From: Thalassia testudinum
Taxonomy: Eukaryota; Streptophyta; Magnoliopsida; Alismatales; Hydrocharitaceae
Assembly: GCA_037157565.1 (NCBI GenBank)
Contig: JAZHRO010000024.1
Coordinates: 11,166,501 to 11,230,500 of the forward strand
Reading direction: 5' to 3'
DNA length: 64,000 nucleotides
Within the stretch, counting starts at the first letter, position 1; every line of letters starts with the position of its first letter. Below are positions 1 through 13,600 of this stretch, one piece after another. The notes beneath the pieces were generated by a model. That model made no database searches and was not told the DNA's origin. It saw only the letters and a program-made list of their open reading frames with translations. The translations under genes were made by a program, and so were the position numbers.

Positions 1-1973
1 CCTATCTTAAAGCCCCCTTACCAAGGATGGGCATCGGAGAACTCCTGCATTGGGCGGTTCTGCCCAACCCTTAAAGGGAACCTGCAATAAGTATTGCCAA
101 AATCAACCATGCTCCAGCTAACAGATTTTCTATAAAATTCGAGCTCTCATAGGAACGGGTATGTCGGAGAAGGCCCTTAATCTCCAATAGAGAGACGAGC
201 AGACTTCGACAAAATCTAAGCGACCATGGCCCTTGAGCCCTTGAGCACCAAGAAAAAGGGCCCAGGCAACATCGTCAAGCCTAAGTGCCCTCCTCACTTC
301 GCCCTAAAAACTATACGTTGCCAGCTCATTGGCAACAACTGACTCCGAAATCAGCTGTTCCAAAATGTTCAACTGACCAGGACATTTCGCTCTAAAGACG
401 GCTAGACGAGTGGGAATTCGAATGAAGGCACTCAAGACAATCATTCCCAGTCCGGTTGTTCTAGGAAGGGCAATTCTGAGATACTAGCTAAAGCACCAGT
501 ATAGAAGTTGCATCTGCAAGAGTACTAGGCACCGCTAGGCTTGACATCACTTTTCGTCTGGGGGGTTAGTACCACTTCTGGCATTTTCCCACGAATCTCG
601 TCCCCAAGGAGGACTATGTCGATAACACCCACCCCTCTTTGTCAGCAGGTTGCGGCCAAGACACTGGTTTCCCCCACAGCCAACACAGTAATACCTCGGG
701 TCAGGCAAAGACGGGCAGATAAGGCACCAAGCGAACGGTCGGGTTATGGAGCGTACAAGAAAACTCCTATAGATCACATGCCTATTTCTAGCCAGTCGTA
801 CGGCATGGGCACCCGGCCACTACTATGAGTGGCCCTCCCCACAAGCACACCCTTATGCCTCGCCAACAAATAGTCAGGCTAAACAAAATAAGAAAATACC
901 ATCCGCCTGCAGCAGATAGGCCGGCAACTGAGAAGTGTTCAAAAACACAACAAAACAAGCCTTTATGCCAAGCCATTTGAGCGGAAAAATTAAACGCCCC
1001 ATGAAGGGATTAAGCAAAAATTTGTAAAAGCAATCCACATGACTCTTGCGAATAACAAATCCCAAGTGGTAAATCAATCACTCATACTCGGCATACGAGT
1101 AATTCATTACAACGGGACAACACAAGAAATAGAAGCTTTTTCCTTTTATAAGAAGTATCGTCTGTTACATTCCCTAGGATTATCACCCCCGATTGACTCG
1201 CAACAAAAGGGGATAAATTAATATTGAAAATACAAGGACAATGGCAACATCATTCATCAAGATTCGGTGGCTTCATTCCTAGTCTTCACCCCAAGCGACC
1301 AAGGTGCCCAAGCGACGTCAGGACTAGCGGCCCCGCACGCTCGGATTAACCGCCTCCTCTTCAGGAACCAATCCATCCTGGTTAAGCGCCATCTTGCCCC
1401 GTCCTTTGCACTCTCCCAGGCCTAGGCGGGGTCAGCCTTCAGGCATTGTACCCCTTCACAGCAAAGGAAGGTCCTACTTCCAAGACATGCACCTCCTTCA
1501 GAGGAAAAATGGCCGAACGGAAAGCCCGCAACTGCTTCGGCAAGTCTTGGCGAGCCACGACGGCCGCCTCATGACAACCCCTAAACCCAGTGAGTCTCAG
1601 GCAATCGAAACAGCTCGAAGGTGCTGGAGTACCCTCCGATCTATCAAAGAGGTAGCCAACCTACTCGATGCCACCTCGCAAGACATGAGGCCTCTAGCAG
1701 GCCCTTCCATGAAGGATCCCCAGATAGACCCAACTGTCTGGGCAATCATTGCAGGCGTCATTTGGCCAAAAGAATCCATTCCTGCCATTGCCCTCATCGA
1801 GCTTTGCCCCATATTTAGCCCGGCAAATACACTACTACACGAGGAGCTACCGATAACAGCAACTCCTGCACCACCCTCATGGAGTTACTAAGGGAGCCGA
1901 GCAAGGTGACAAAGACGTTGAGCCTCTGCAAAAGAGCAGCCTCCACCTAAGCCCCCAATGGCGCGTCTGCGAG

Positions 1974-2650
1974 TCAATGTCTGTCGGATAATCCAAGCGG
2001 ACCCAAAGGGGTTGGCAACCCCACTGGGACATCCTCCACCTCATCCTCGTTCGAATCCAGAAGAGCAGACACAACTGACTCCCTCTCAACGAACGGCCCG
2101 CCAGGCTCCCTACGTGGACGCTTTGAGGGAACCTGCTCCGCCTCCTCTTTGCTTCCTGCCTGCTTCATCTTGAACTTCTCAAAGACAAGAAGACCCCCTC
2201 TTCTTGTCTTGTCCCATGGGCCTCCCCAACACGGAACTAGTCCCATGATGGGAAGAACCACCCAAAGTTGTCCAATCGGATAAACCGCCCAAAGGCTACA
2301 ACAAAAAAATGAGTCAAAACAAACCCGAAAGAGACGAAAAAAGGAGGCGACCGAGCATACCTTTAACCACAAAGCATAGGCAAGCCTTAAAATTGGAAGC
2401 GCCTCAATAGGCATCCCAGCTACAAAGATCCTAGAACCTTCGTCTCAACCCATGTGTTGAACAGGGGGAGAAAACTGGATTTACCTTCGCCCGCAGGCCC
2501 AGACATAACCACTGTCTGACCACTCCACCAAACAAGCATGTCTAATGACAAAACCTCGGGTGCGAGAATGAGCGAAGGCAAAATTCCCTCAAAGTAATTT
2601 TGATGTAATAGAAGGTTGGGGGGGCATGAACTCCGATCATACCCCAACCT
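1974..2650 (-). CDS. Candidate antisense ORF pair in the Tat-like 3' spacer, function unknown
   Basis: Two minus-strand reading frames (2647 to 2420, 75 aa; 2414 to 1974, 146 aa) lie just downstream, on that strand, of a TATA box at 2651-2659. The second contains a basic run KRPRR and an acidic run SNEDEVED. I recognise no domain. Antisense ORFs in the 3' spacer are known in Tat elements such as Grande, so an accessory protein is plausible, perhaps joined by splicing because the two frames differ. Codon evidence is weak and both could be chance ORFs. Confidence 0.3.
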
Positions 2651-2659
2651 CTATTTATA
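2651..2659 (-). promoter_or_regulatory. TATA box on the minus strand
   Basis: The plus strand reads CTATTTATA, so the minus strand carries TATAAATAG. It sits just upstream of minus-strand reading frames and points away from the plus-strand LTR, consistent with an antisense promoter in the Tat-like 3' spacer. Confidence 0.45.
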
Positions 2660-2935
2660 ACCCCTCCCTTAGGGCGGTTACACCACCACCCTAGTGCACA
2701 GGTTCCTGAGGGATAAAATCCCCCAGGATACAGTGCGAATTCCACAGCAACATGCCCAGACTGATAAAATCGTCAGTCAATATTCCGCACGTTACATCAC
2801 CTTGCGCATGCATCCCGACGCCACAGAAGCATTGGTCACCTCACTAACAGGCAGGACATTCGAGGTTATGACCTCTTGTGTCAACAACAATTAAATACCC
2901 GTCTTGTCAAACTACACAGCAAAACAATCTCTGGT

Positions 2936-3237
2936 ATGCCACCTCTTAATGCCGGCAGGAACTCGGACTCCCATACCCAACGTTCCAATTTGATAAAATG
3001 CCGCCTCTTAAAGCTAGCAGGAACTCGGGCTCCAATGCCCCACGTTCCAATTTGATAAAATGTCACCTCTTAAGGCCGACAGGACTCGAGCTCCCACATC
3101 CCACGTTCCAATTTGATAAAATGCCACCTCTTAAGGCCAACAGAAACTCGGGCTTCCACTCCCCACTTCCAATTTGATAAAATGCCGCCTCTTAAGGTTG
3201 GCAGAAACTCGACATTACGCCGCCTCTTAAGGATGGC
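2936..3237 (+). repeat. Tandem repeat, unit 61-62 bp, about 4.5 copies plus a partial
   Basis: Units begin ATGCC(A/G)CCTCTTAA and contain CAGGAACTCGG and CCAATTTGATAAA. Copies start at 2936, 2998, 3060, 3121 and 3182. The last is cut to 35 bp and followed by a further partial copy at 3217. It lies between the candidate antisense promoter and the LTR, the usual place for tandem repeats in Tat/Ogre-type elements. Confidence 0.9.
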
Positions 3238-3477
3238 TACGAAGCCTTAAGCACGAAGAAAGCACCATGCCCCTACTATAGACAAACACTATCTCGTAAG
3301 GCTAGCTGAAACCACTACCGACACGCTTGCATTCCCTCGACCATCGGCGTCCTACAACTCCATGACAAATATCCTACCCGCCTCCTTCTAGCTGGCAGCA
3401 CATTTGAGGGCATCGTCTACCGTGAAGTTTTAAGTACTCTAACTACTCAGCAGCTTACGCTAACCAGAGAGGGCATA

Positions 3478-4022
3478 TGATGAAGGATAAAAACCACACC
3501 TGGATCCAAAACTACACGCATAATCCAGCAGAGGATCCATTTACCCGATTACAGGGTAAACAAGCGAGCCCGATACCACCCGACCCACCTACGACCGATT
3601 GGACCCAAACCTAGATCCATTCAATCTGCTAAGAGATTCAGCGCAGCCAAGGCTAGAGTCATGACAAGGCGGAAGTGACTACCTGCAAACCTGACAGAAA
3701 ATATACCAAAGATCACTAGGCTAGGAATCTTTCCATGCTATAAATAGTGAGGAGAGACCCTTAGGTAAAGGGGACAGGGAGAGAGAGAGATCATGTAATC
3801 TCACGAATACTAGTGCAGAGTTGGGAGTATCATCCTCCCCCCAAACAAACACCCCTTGCAGTGGAACTAGGTCACCAACCTTTTCGTTTCCCTTGTGATT
3901 GCTTGTAGGACATGAAATTGAACCCTCCGGTCACTTAGGAGGCCCGACTCCATGTCCCTTGTGATGGATTGCTTGTGACCATGTGACGTTCCCTACAACT
4001 ATAAATCCTTTGATGGTCATCG
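3478..4022 (+). repeat. LTR (probably 3') of the Tat-like Gypsy element
   Basis: It starts TGATGAAGG right after the purine tract AGAGAGGGCATA and appears to end near GTCATCG, a near inverted match of the start. It contains a plus-strand TATA box (CTATAAATAG near 3739) followed by GA-rich leader sequence. No primer-binding site follows, consistent with a 3' LTR. The right boundary is judged by eye. Confidence 0.5.
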
Positions 4023-4069
4023 GTGGCCCTAACAAGGGCCTTCGAGGCCCATCAGTTAGTGTCCCTCAA

Positions 4070-4222
4070 CGTGCCCTCGATACGGATAATTTTGGGCCAT
4101 CGATAACCTCGATAAATTGACATTGATACACAAGCGTCTCCACAGCATACCCTCAGCATGCTCTCAATAATCACACTTGAAAATTTATCAACACGGCATC
4201 GATATCAGTACTTAAAACCTTG
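4070..4222. mobile_element. Fragment of the hAT-like CAAGGTTTTAAAT family
   Basis: The right end reads CGATATCAGTACTTAAAACCTTG, like the right termini of the copies at 34039-34891 and 13869-14824, and the interior has the family's degenerate CGATA words. No matching left terminus or 8-bp TSD could be found, so this is a partial copy with an uncertain left edge. Confidence 0.4.
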
Positions 4223-4526
4223 ACTAAAACTATCATATCCAACCTAACATTTACTCCACCATACAACCAAACACCATATCTTCACTTATCTTGTATAGCA
4301 ATTAATCTTGTTATAACTTCTCTCGTTGCCAAACGCAGCCTAGAGGTGGCTGATCTCACTATTCTTAAGACCTCAATTTTATTTCTTGTCCTTTCCAAAA
4401 GAAAGAAGACTTATATTTTTTGTCTAATTATTTATTTCTATTTTATCATGCCCCAAGGAAACTCCTTCCAAGAATTTGTTGGAAGAACTGCCTGATGACA
4501 GCACGTGATTATCTTAATCAACTTAC

Positions 4527-4607
4527 CTTACAGTGCCGCTGAAATACTGGGAACACCACATCATCATTTACCATAACTTCTGCATGCTTTCTTGTTAATA
4601 CCACCCA
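4527..4607 (-). CDS. GT14 gene exon 6
   Basis: 27 codons, phase 0 at both ends: [16 protein letters not shown] followed by [10 protein letters not shown]. Acceptor TTACAG, donor GTAAGT. Intron 5 upstream is 82 nt. Intron 6 runs to the window edge (at least 4526 nt), and no further exon is visible at 1-4526. Confidence 0.92.
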
Positions 4608-7600
4608 CTGTAAGAAAAGAGATTGCTGCATTTAGGGGAAGCAGAAAACATGGATCAAATTAAAAGAGCACGCTATAGATGATAAGCACCTGTGACCCTT
4701 TCCTCCAATTTTGGACAGGAATAACTGGATTCATTCGTGTATTATAACGACCTTGTTTTGTATCGGCAAAGCTGCTTCCAGCATTATATGACCAGAAGCA
4801 GTTAGAACCTACTGGCATTATTAGAAAACATTTAAACATTCCATATTTTACGAACATCTTGGTTTAAACAGAGACATCAAAATGGTACATAACACTATAT
4901 GATGTATGCATATATTCGTGCTCAACAATAGAAAACGAGAAAATAATCATAAAGCAAGCACAGAATTTAACAAAAAGAAGTTACTTTTTGCAGAAGAAAG
5001 GGAACCACAGTGTAAATTTGGAACAATGACAGATTCTGCCTAGGAATTACAGGAACGAAAAAAGGGCAACCCGGTGCACAAAGCTCCTGCTATGTGCAGC
5101 ATCTGGTGAAGGTTCAGACCATTTTGGGTCTATTGTTTGCAGCCTTACCTTATTTTTTTCAATAAGAGACTGTTTGCACGATGGGTAAGACCGATCCCAA
5201 TAACTTGATTCCAAGTGGCAATGCATAATGGACCCATATATTTATCATCCGCTAATATGCAATTCGTTAGCATTTGGATGAAAATTGTTCCTGTTTTGAA
5301 GACTTACCGAAATACTTTGGATCGTATCATAATCCATTCTATGTACAATAATGTGTTACTATTTCCATAAGTCCACATGTGAGGTATCTGGCATCTAATG
5401 TTCGTATGGTAGTATCTACAATACAAGCTCCGTAACAGGAAATTATATGTTTTGTTAAAGAAAGCCCCACCTATGCTTCTTCAAATGGGTAAATCCATCA
5501 TTTGACTTTGTGGGTCTAATATTAATCCTCTCATACCTATTAATTGGTGTACCTAAGTGCATTTCCTCTAGCTTTGGAAAAGGACATTAAATGGACTAGA
5601 TTGGATGGATTGGTCATTCGGGACTCAACTCGTCTCAAATATTCGCTCATATCATACCATATCTTAATGGATTGATGTAATTTTTCTACTGGATGTGCAT
5701 TCCCATCTAATTGACAGAAGCAAATTAGATTAGCAATTCCATTTTGATTACAATATTTTGTTTTTTTGAAAAGGATTCTAATAACAACAATGATTCAAAC
5801 GAACATGGTGATAGCTTCTATCATTGCTCCATACAAATTATGAAAACATGACCACTAAAAAAATCTACCAATTATGAAAAAGTCATGAAAAAATATCCAC
5901 CGAAAAATCATACCTGAGGGAGGAAAAGCCAGGACCAAGCCTCAAGACCAATGGATCAAAAAATGAGTTAGCCCAAGACCCAAAAGGAGCTAACCCGTGA
6001 CAAGAAAGTTGGACATGTGCCACCAAATTCACCAGCTGGCCCAAGAAATTAATCAACGGAAGAGACTGATCCAGACGAAGCAACGCAAGGGACAGTCAGA
6101 ACATTGACAATGGAGCCGACCCAAGAATTTGGGCAAGACGACACGAGCCTGCTCGAACTATTGGGAGAGGAGCCAGCTCGATGTCCAAAAGGAGCATGAT
6201 TCCCGCCTAGCTGCCGAGACAGTGAAAGGCCAAGCAACACTAACTCAGAGAGCAAAACGACACTAAGACAATGTGGGTCTCAGGAAATAAAGAGGATGAT
6301 CACACTCCCCAAAAAGGAAATAATTATATGTAATTAATAAGGCTCTAAGCCCTCTATAAAAAGAGCCCAATGTACATGAGAAGGGGCTAATTGCTCTCCT
6401 TGTACTCAATTGAACTTGGTGCATACTTAAGGGTTAAATCCCCTCCCCAGACGTACACCGTATAGGTGGAACTAGGTTAACAACTTCCAGTGTTCTCTAA
6501 GTGTCTAATTATTTGCTTAATTGGATCAAGTACTTCACAACTCAATCAATATTGAAAGGAAATTCTTTCCCAAAAGATGAAGATTATGTAGATATTCTTA
6601 TATCATGCATGATAGGTTGATGATTGAATGAAATACGGAATTCATCTCGAGATCCCATCACTAAACCAATATATTACACCAGCAAGACCCCTTCATCTAC
6701 GACGACGCCACTCCACTACCCTATTCTATAAAAGGTCACACATAGGTGAGTTCATAGGTGGCCTAAAGATTGTCACTCCTGATCACAGGAAAAATCACAA
6801 CCTCCTTTCCATGTCTCACCATGTTGCAAAAATATCTCCCATCAACTCAAGCAGTTGGCCAAAGTCCACAGTTAAATCTCTATACCATCAACCTTCAAGA
6901 AAGAACAGCCAACAACTGATGCTTCAGCAGCAAAATTACCTGCAACACTGTTGAATTTTAGATTTCTTGGTTTGAAGTTGTCCCCGGTTCTCCATATTGC
7001 CCAAGTTTCTTCTACTTGAATTTGATCCATTTGCTTCTCACTTTATTCCGACTTGGTTCATTTTCTTATTTTACCATTTAGAAGTGCTTTGACCTTCTCA
7101 TTTTAGATCTGTCTACATACCTTTAATTCACCTTTTAGAGATGAATCTGGTAAGTTTAGTAATAAAGGGAAAGAACAAAAAAAATGCAAAAGAGAAAGGA
7201 AAAAATAAATCAGCAAAAGGAAGGAACCAAATGCACAAACTCAGAGATGTACCAACTTTTCCACAGTCAAGGATTGGTAAAGATCATATCGAGTATCAAC
7301 CCTTGGGACAAGCCACTGCTGCTATATTGATCTTGCCAAAATTCTATCCTGAGCCTTTGATTAAAAATAACTATTTATGATATTTAGAGATGAGAGGAGG
7401 CGAAAGAGGGAAAGGGGGGGGCGGGGTGGGGGGCCATCTCCGATGCTTTAGGTGTTGTGGTTAGGGACACTTTGCAAAGTTTTGTTGAGATCCAATTGTG
7501 TGTGTTCGATGTTCAGGGACCAGTCATCGCCAATGGGAGTGTCTGCATGTCGATGGTTCGAAGTCGCGATCAGGTTTCTAGGGTGTTGGTGGTTGCTATG

Positions 7601-10600
7601 GCTAAGAATCGTCCCTTTCCACCTCTAGTTCTCACCCCATGGTCCTCATTTATGCAATCTCTTATGAGCATGCTTGATGGTGCGCTAGTTGGAGATATGG
7701 TGATTGGGAATCCAAGAATGGAAGCAATGTGGAAGGCTTTACTGCTATTCTACCCTCATCCTAGTAGGTTCAAGGTTGCAGTCGTTGATGCAAAGAAGTT
7801 TCTCCTTCTCGAGTGTAGTTTGGAAGAGATGGAGGCACTTCGATTTCAATTGCTAATTATTAGCGATGATCGGGTGCAATGACGTGACGCCTCGATCTTT
7901 GATGGGGAATGCAAGGCGTGGGCACCAAAGCAAATTGTTGTTCATGCTCATCTTTATAGGATCCCTTTGCATTTGCAGACAGTAGAAGTGGTGGAGGCCC
8001 TTGTTTCAAGGTTCTTGTGCTTGCAGCTATGTCAAGATGTGGGGCTCGAGGTGAACCTTAGGTGGGTTTAGGTAACATTGAAGGCCCTTGACGTGTCTGT
8101 TGTTCCCTCAAGGCTCTTACTTCAACTACGGGGTGCTTGTGGGTCGTAAAGGTGGAGAAGGTGGAGACAGAGGTGAAGGAAGCTAGCGGGAAGACTTGCG
8201 TGGAGGCTATTTCGTCGGCTCCGACTCCAAGCAACAGTGGGGCAAGGTAGGAGACACGGGGCTCCCTAACAATCACACTGCAAATCGTGGAGCAACTTTG
8301 GTGACCACATTACCTCCAAACCTTGTGCCTTCGTCTTTGGCTCAGAAGGTTGAGGGTGCTTCAAGTAAGAGGGCCAACGTAAAGGACGGCTTCAGATCTA
8401 TTTTCGAATCCAAATATGTTAAACAAGCTAATGCAAAGGCTGAGGATTCGTGTGTCACTAACTCTAGTGGCATGGAATCAATTGGGTTGGGGCTTCCACT
8501 TTCACGCCGTCAGGACCAACCCAACACTGCCGATGTTGCTGTGCTAGAGATGGGTCAGTTGGAGTGTGCAAAGGACCCTTTGCCGATCTTCAAAGCTACC
8601 TTTACCCTTGACAACGACTCTACGAGGTTTGGTGCAGGACCCTCGACGAAGGAGATGGAGGTAGTGGGCTTGTTGGGTGGTGGAGGTCGTGATGCGGTAC
8701 CTTCCCTGTGTCGTGGAGGCTTTGGGGTGCAGGGGGTGGCAAAGTTGGCAGGGTCAAAGATGATGGAAGTTGTTATGCCAGTGGAGGGTATAATGGGGGC
8801 TGCGGAGGAGTCTCAATTTTACAAGGATGTGGTTGTAGGAGTGGTGGATAGGGCAATTGTGGTGGCACTGGGGCAGGTTTTGAAACCCACACAGGGGGAG
8901 AGGTGTGCCTTTAGTGGCTCTGATGAGTGGAAGCCTTTCTTTCAACGATAGAAGCTAGTTTACAACTCATTGTACAAAAGGAAGAGCATCAGAAAGAAGC
9001 ATCTCAATGTGACCAGAACTTGGGTGGGGGTGCAACCTCGCATGGTTAGTGTCTTGGCATGAAATGTACGAGGGCTCCGCAACCACTCACGCAAAACAAC
9101 CCTATGTCGTTGCTTGAGTGACGAACAAACTTTGCTTTAATCCAAGAGATGCATTTGGAGTCTTTTAATGTAAGGATGTTGAGGAAGGCCGGTGGTAACC
9201 TTACTGAGTTAGTGGTTGTGACGCTAATGACCAATCTAGTGGTATTTTAGTTACTTGGAATGGAACTTCTTTTGAGATGATTGACTCGATGATGGGCCAT
9301 TTGATGGTGACAGCTACTTTCACTCGTGCTTTTGATGGAACATGTATGATCTTGTCCGTGATTTATGGACCTTGTGATGGCAATCGTAAGCAAGAGTTGT
9401 GTGAGGAGCTTAGACATGCTACGACTTTTGCAAATGGAAGATTGTAGCTCCTTGGTAGGGAATTTAATGCTACGTTGTCACCAAATGACAGACAGGATGG
9501 AAGGACAGATCACGCTTTAACTACCTTTGTCAGGTTGGTCGATGAATTGGAATTGTATGATTTCTTGATCTCACTTGGAGAAATGACTCTAGTTCGACCT
9601 TAAGGATTGATAGGTTCCTCCGTTCAGTCAAGTTGGCAAAGCGTTATCAAGTGGCTGATGTGTCTTCTAGAAACAAGTTTTTTTCTAATCATACTCCTTT
9701 AGTCTGAAACTCGACTGATGGGACCCTGTTTGCCTCCTATTTCAAATTTCAAAAGTCTTGGTTGCTTGAGCCTGATTTCAGAGATTTTGTACGGCAGAAA
9801 TGGGTAGAGGTATCCTACATCTTCTGCCACTCGTACTTTCACTACCAAGATTCAACACCTTAAAGTAGCCCTCATTCTTCATAAATGGAGGTTATGGCAA
9901 GGAGGGAGTGCACTCGTGTGAAAGCACTAGATCGTGTTTCTTGATTGGATAGGTTGCAGGATAGAAGGCCTCTTTGTAGTGTTGAGCTAGGAGAGAGACG
10001 ACATTTGCAGGGTGTTGTTTAGGTAGAGGATCATAAGATTGAGACGGACTGGAGACAAAAGTCTAAGTAGCTCTGGTTGAAGGGAGATGCAAACACTTGA
10101 TACTTCCATTTGTCAGCCAATGCTAGATGGAGGATAAATCTTCTCACCTCATTGGGTCCTAGGTAGGAGGTGGTCACTGATAAGAGGTGGATTACGAAGG
10201 TGCTTGGTATGCACTTTCGCCAATTTACTAGGAGGAGATTAACGGGGAGGTGACAATTGTCAAGGCCTGATTTCATTACGCTCAACGATGATATGCAAGA
10301 GTCCCTTACTATTAATGTCTTTAAAAAGGAGGTGGTCGTTGGCATGTGTTGTTTGAAGGCTGAAGGGGTGTTGGGACTGGATAACTTCCAAGTACTTTTT
10401 TGCAAGGAGTTCTAAAATGTCATCGGTGATGACTTCATGGCAATGCTACATGAGTTTCTACCAGATAATAGGGCTTTCGAGAGATTGAATAAGTTTTTTT
10501 TCTTCCTGCTTCCAAGAAGGCCTGATGCAGAAGGGATAGATGATTACAAACCTATTGCTTTATCGAATGCAACTTACTTGATTATTGCCAAGGTCTTAGC

Positions 10601-13600
10601 TAATCAACTAAGACCTGTTCTTCTGAAGGTGATCAATCTAGTGCAGCGATAGATCATTGTAGGAATCTTTTATTATGGTAGAGGAAATTGTGGCATCATG
10701 GCAAAGGTTTAAGAAGACTGCTTTTTTATGGAAGGTAAATTTCTCTAAGGTATTTGATTCCATCTCTTAGACATATTTGTGGGAAATTCTTAAATGATGA
10801 GGGGTTTCCTAAAAAATGGATTCAATGGATGAGGTGGTGTATTATGACTTCATTCTCTATCTTAATTAATGGTAAGCATGGAAGTACATGGGTGTAGCTG
10901 TATGGAATTCGATAGGGTTGTCCTTTAACGCCACTTCTATTCAATGTTGCAGTCGACACGCTAGTGATGATGGCTTTCAAGGCTTGTCATGGGGGCCTCT
11001 TTTCTGGTTTCACGTTACAAGGAGATGGGTCGCTTTTGACGCCAATGCTTCAGTATGCAGGCGACACCTTGGTTTTGGTGGAAGACAAGGGTAAGGAGGC
11101 TAAGAATGCTACTGCATCGATTACTATTTTCAATGAAATATCTAATTTGAGGCTTAGCCACAACAACTCTGCTTTTGTTCCATTCAACATGGTGGAAGGT
11201 GAAGTTTTGGGCACTTCGCAAGCCCTTCACACAAACAAGGGTCACTTGCCTCTTCTTTGTTTGTTTAGGTTTTCCCTTGAAGGGTGAACAACTTCACGTG
11301 AGTAGGAGCCTTTATTGGAGTGTATGAGGAAGAGGTTGGGTGCTTGGAGTAGGAGGGTGCTATCGAGGGGAGGTCGACTAGTCTTGCTTCAGGCAATTAT
11401 GTTGGCTATTTCAATTTTTTATTTGTCCATTTTCAAGCCAACCACAAAGGTGTTTCATGCTTTGGATGGTATAAGGAAGCAGTTTTTCTGGAAGGGGGCG
11501 AATCATGAAGGCCAATTTTACTAGAACGTAGAGTGGGATGTGGTTTGTTCTCCTTCATGGATGGTGGTCTTGGAGTCCTCAACCTCACCATTTTCTATGA
11601 TGCTTTGCTCCTAAAGTGGGTTGTTAGGTTGTTTGGGGGTGACAATTGTCTTTGGCGATGGGTTCTACTTGATGCGTATGGTTTGACTTTGGAGGTGTCT
11701 GAACATGCTATCATTCTTCGTGATGCATCAACGTTTCGATGTTCTTTGGCTCCAATCAAGTAGAGAGTATCTTCTTTCTTCCACCCGAGCCTGGGGGATG
11801 GAAGATCCTTTAGGTTCTGGTTGGATGACTAGACAGAAAATGGTCACTTTGTAGATTTCGTTCCTAGACTTTTTGGGCTTGTGGAGGATAAAAGGGATAT
11901 GGTGGAAGATGTCTACGATGGCGTTGCCGTAGGGGATTTTCAAGGCTCACGTGCAAGATTTGCAATTTATGCTATCAATTCTACATGACTTTCATCTATG
12001 CCTCGCTTCTAATGATCATCTTCAATGGGTTGATGGTAGGTTCATGATTGCGCGTGCATATAAAGTGTTGAAGGGTAGTGTCTCGAATGCCGATGAGTTG
12101 ATAGAAGATTGTAGATTTCTTTGGTGCTTGAAGATCTTGTTGCATGAATGATCTTGTTGCATGAATGAATGGTCATGTTACAAAAAAACGAAGGAGATAG
12201 GTAGAGAATTGTGACATTACCTACTCTTTATGTAGTTGCAAAGATGAAGACATTCCTCATCTTTTTTGGTAGTGTCAATTCTGTACTGCAGTTTGGGAGG
12301 TTTTCAACCTTTTTGGGGTCGTCGTTACTTATGAGGATGGTTTTTGGAGCTATTTATGTGGTGGGCTCCAGACGAACATTGTTACATGGGTGCTTGTGAT
12401 GGCAGCACTATGATCTATTTGGCTTCAGCGTAATGCTACTGTTTTTAGGGAGAGAGGAAATGGGTGGAAAATGTGGTGAATGGGGCATGTGTATTGTCCA
12501 ATATGTGGATGCAACGAATGTAATCTATTGGGTGATTTACTAAAATGAAGTGGATGACTGCTAACCTGCTGTCGTCCTTTTTACTTTTCAAAAAAAAATT
12601 ACAAAAGCTCACAAAAGGATATGGAGTTCAAAATTGCAAAAGCTCACAAAAGAAAAATAGAAGTCGAATTGAAAAGAGTTGCCTTCTTTTTAAGAAAATT
12701 TGTACCATTATGTGGTCACCCTTTTCTTTTCTTCTAACTTGTTCCTAGGTGTGTTAACATTGATCTGACATTAGGCAAAAGGGGAGATGGAATAAATGTG
12801 CACTTGTAGTGATTGCCTAATTGGCATTAGTCTGTTCATTCAAGATAATGAAAGGTTTTGTACTAAAGTGATGCAAATTGAGTTGCGAAAGAAACCCCTA
12901 ACTGGATACTAGCAACTAGATACTACCAATACTTGAAGGGAAGGCATGATTTGAAGATTAAAATTAATGTAATTTCTTAAAAAACCTACAACTATCTATT
13001 TAACATCACAAACGATGTAATCCAAAATGTGTAGCAAATGGGGCACCAAAAAAATCCCAATTCAAAAGTGGAAATCTCCAATTTGGTGACCATGAAGTAA
13101 ACTAAATGTAATGGGCAACAAGTACCTGTCTATAGTGGTAAACTGAACCCAGAGACCCAACGAATCCCAAACAAAGCCTCATCGAACAACAATTGGAAGG
13201 CAAAAGGGAAAGTACTTGTAGATGGTTCCCAGGAAAGAGTTTCCCGAAAGAGAGTTTTGCGACAACGTTGTAATGGTGGGATGCAGTGGGTGCGGGGTGC
13301 AGCATGTCCAAATGTAGGCATCACCAAGGCACTAGACTTTAAGTGAGCATGGCGAGAGGCTGTGGTGGGGTTAGTAGAAAAGGGCGGTGTGGACAGCGAT
13401 TATGGTGGTGGTTGAGTCGGTGGATGTCGGAGCTAGCAATGTAGATGAGGTAGTGAGTGCTCTCAAGGTGCAGAGAGGTAGTGCAGTCGGAGGTGAGGAG
13501 TTGAAGGCGTGAGGTGTAACGAAGCAACAATGGGATGGTAGTTGGTGAGGTGCTTCAATGGTAGTGGAGGTTCTACACTAAGGGGAGGTGGGAAAGGGGT

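Larger units (their letters stand above)
1..4022 (+). mobile_element. 3' portion of a Tat-like Ty3/Gypsy retrotransposon, 5' end off-window
   Basis: A purine-rich tract (3466-3477) directly precedes a TG-starting LTR-like block with a TATA box, so this reads as the 3' end of a plus-strand element. The preceding 3.4 kb holds a tandem repeat and ORFs on the opposite strand but no gag or pol domain I can recognise. Long 3' spacers with tandem repeats and an antisense ORF are known for Tat-lineage Gypsy elements, and that is the basis of the lineage call. It lies in intron 6 of the GT14 gene. The 5' part and the TSD cannot be seen. An unrelated Gypsy lineage is possible. Confidence 0.5.
7380..12598 (+). 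mobile_element. Decayed L1-type LINE
   Basis: Plus-strand order: ORF1 zinc knuckles (about 7440-7550), ORF1 domain and linker (to 8951), endonuclease (about 9045-9700), reverse transcriptase (about 10440-11530), zinc-binding RT C-terminal domain (about 12080-12480), and an A9 tract at 12590-12598 as the poly-A end. Many stops and frame changes make it a pseudoelement. It is antisense to the GT14 gene inside intron 4. The 5' boundary is approximate and no TSD was found. Confidence 0.85.

Noticed and set aside
1394..1891. Plus-strand ORF of 165 aa
   Set aside because: No recognisable domain, Pro/Ser/Leu-rich without pattern, inside the Tat-like spacer.
4023..4222. A complete hAT-like copy with TSD at CTAACAAGGG...CCTTG
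   Set aside because: The 8 bases on each side (GGCCCTAA and ACTAAAAC) do not match, so only a right-end fragment is called.
1..4526. Further exons of the GT14 gene
   Set aside because: I looked on the minus strand for the remaining family motifs and found none before the window edge.
8196..8951. A 251-aa ORF as a host gene
   Set aside because: It lies between LINE ORF1 knuckles and the endonuclease in the same orientation, with a linker-like composition.
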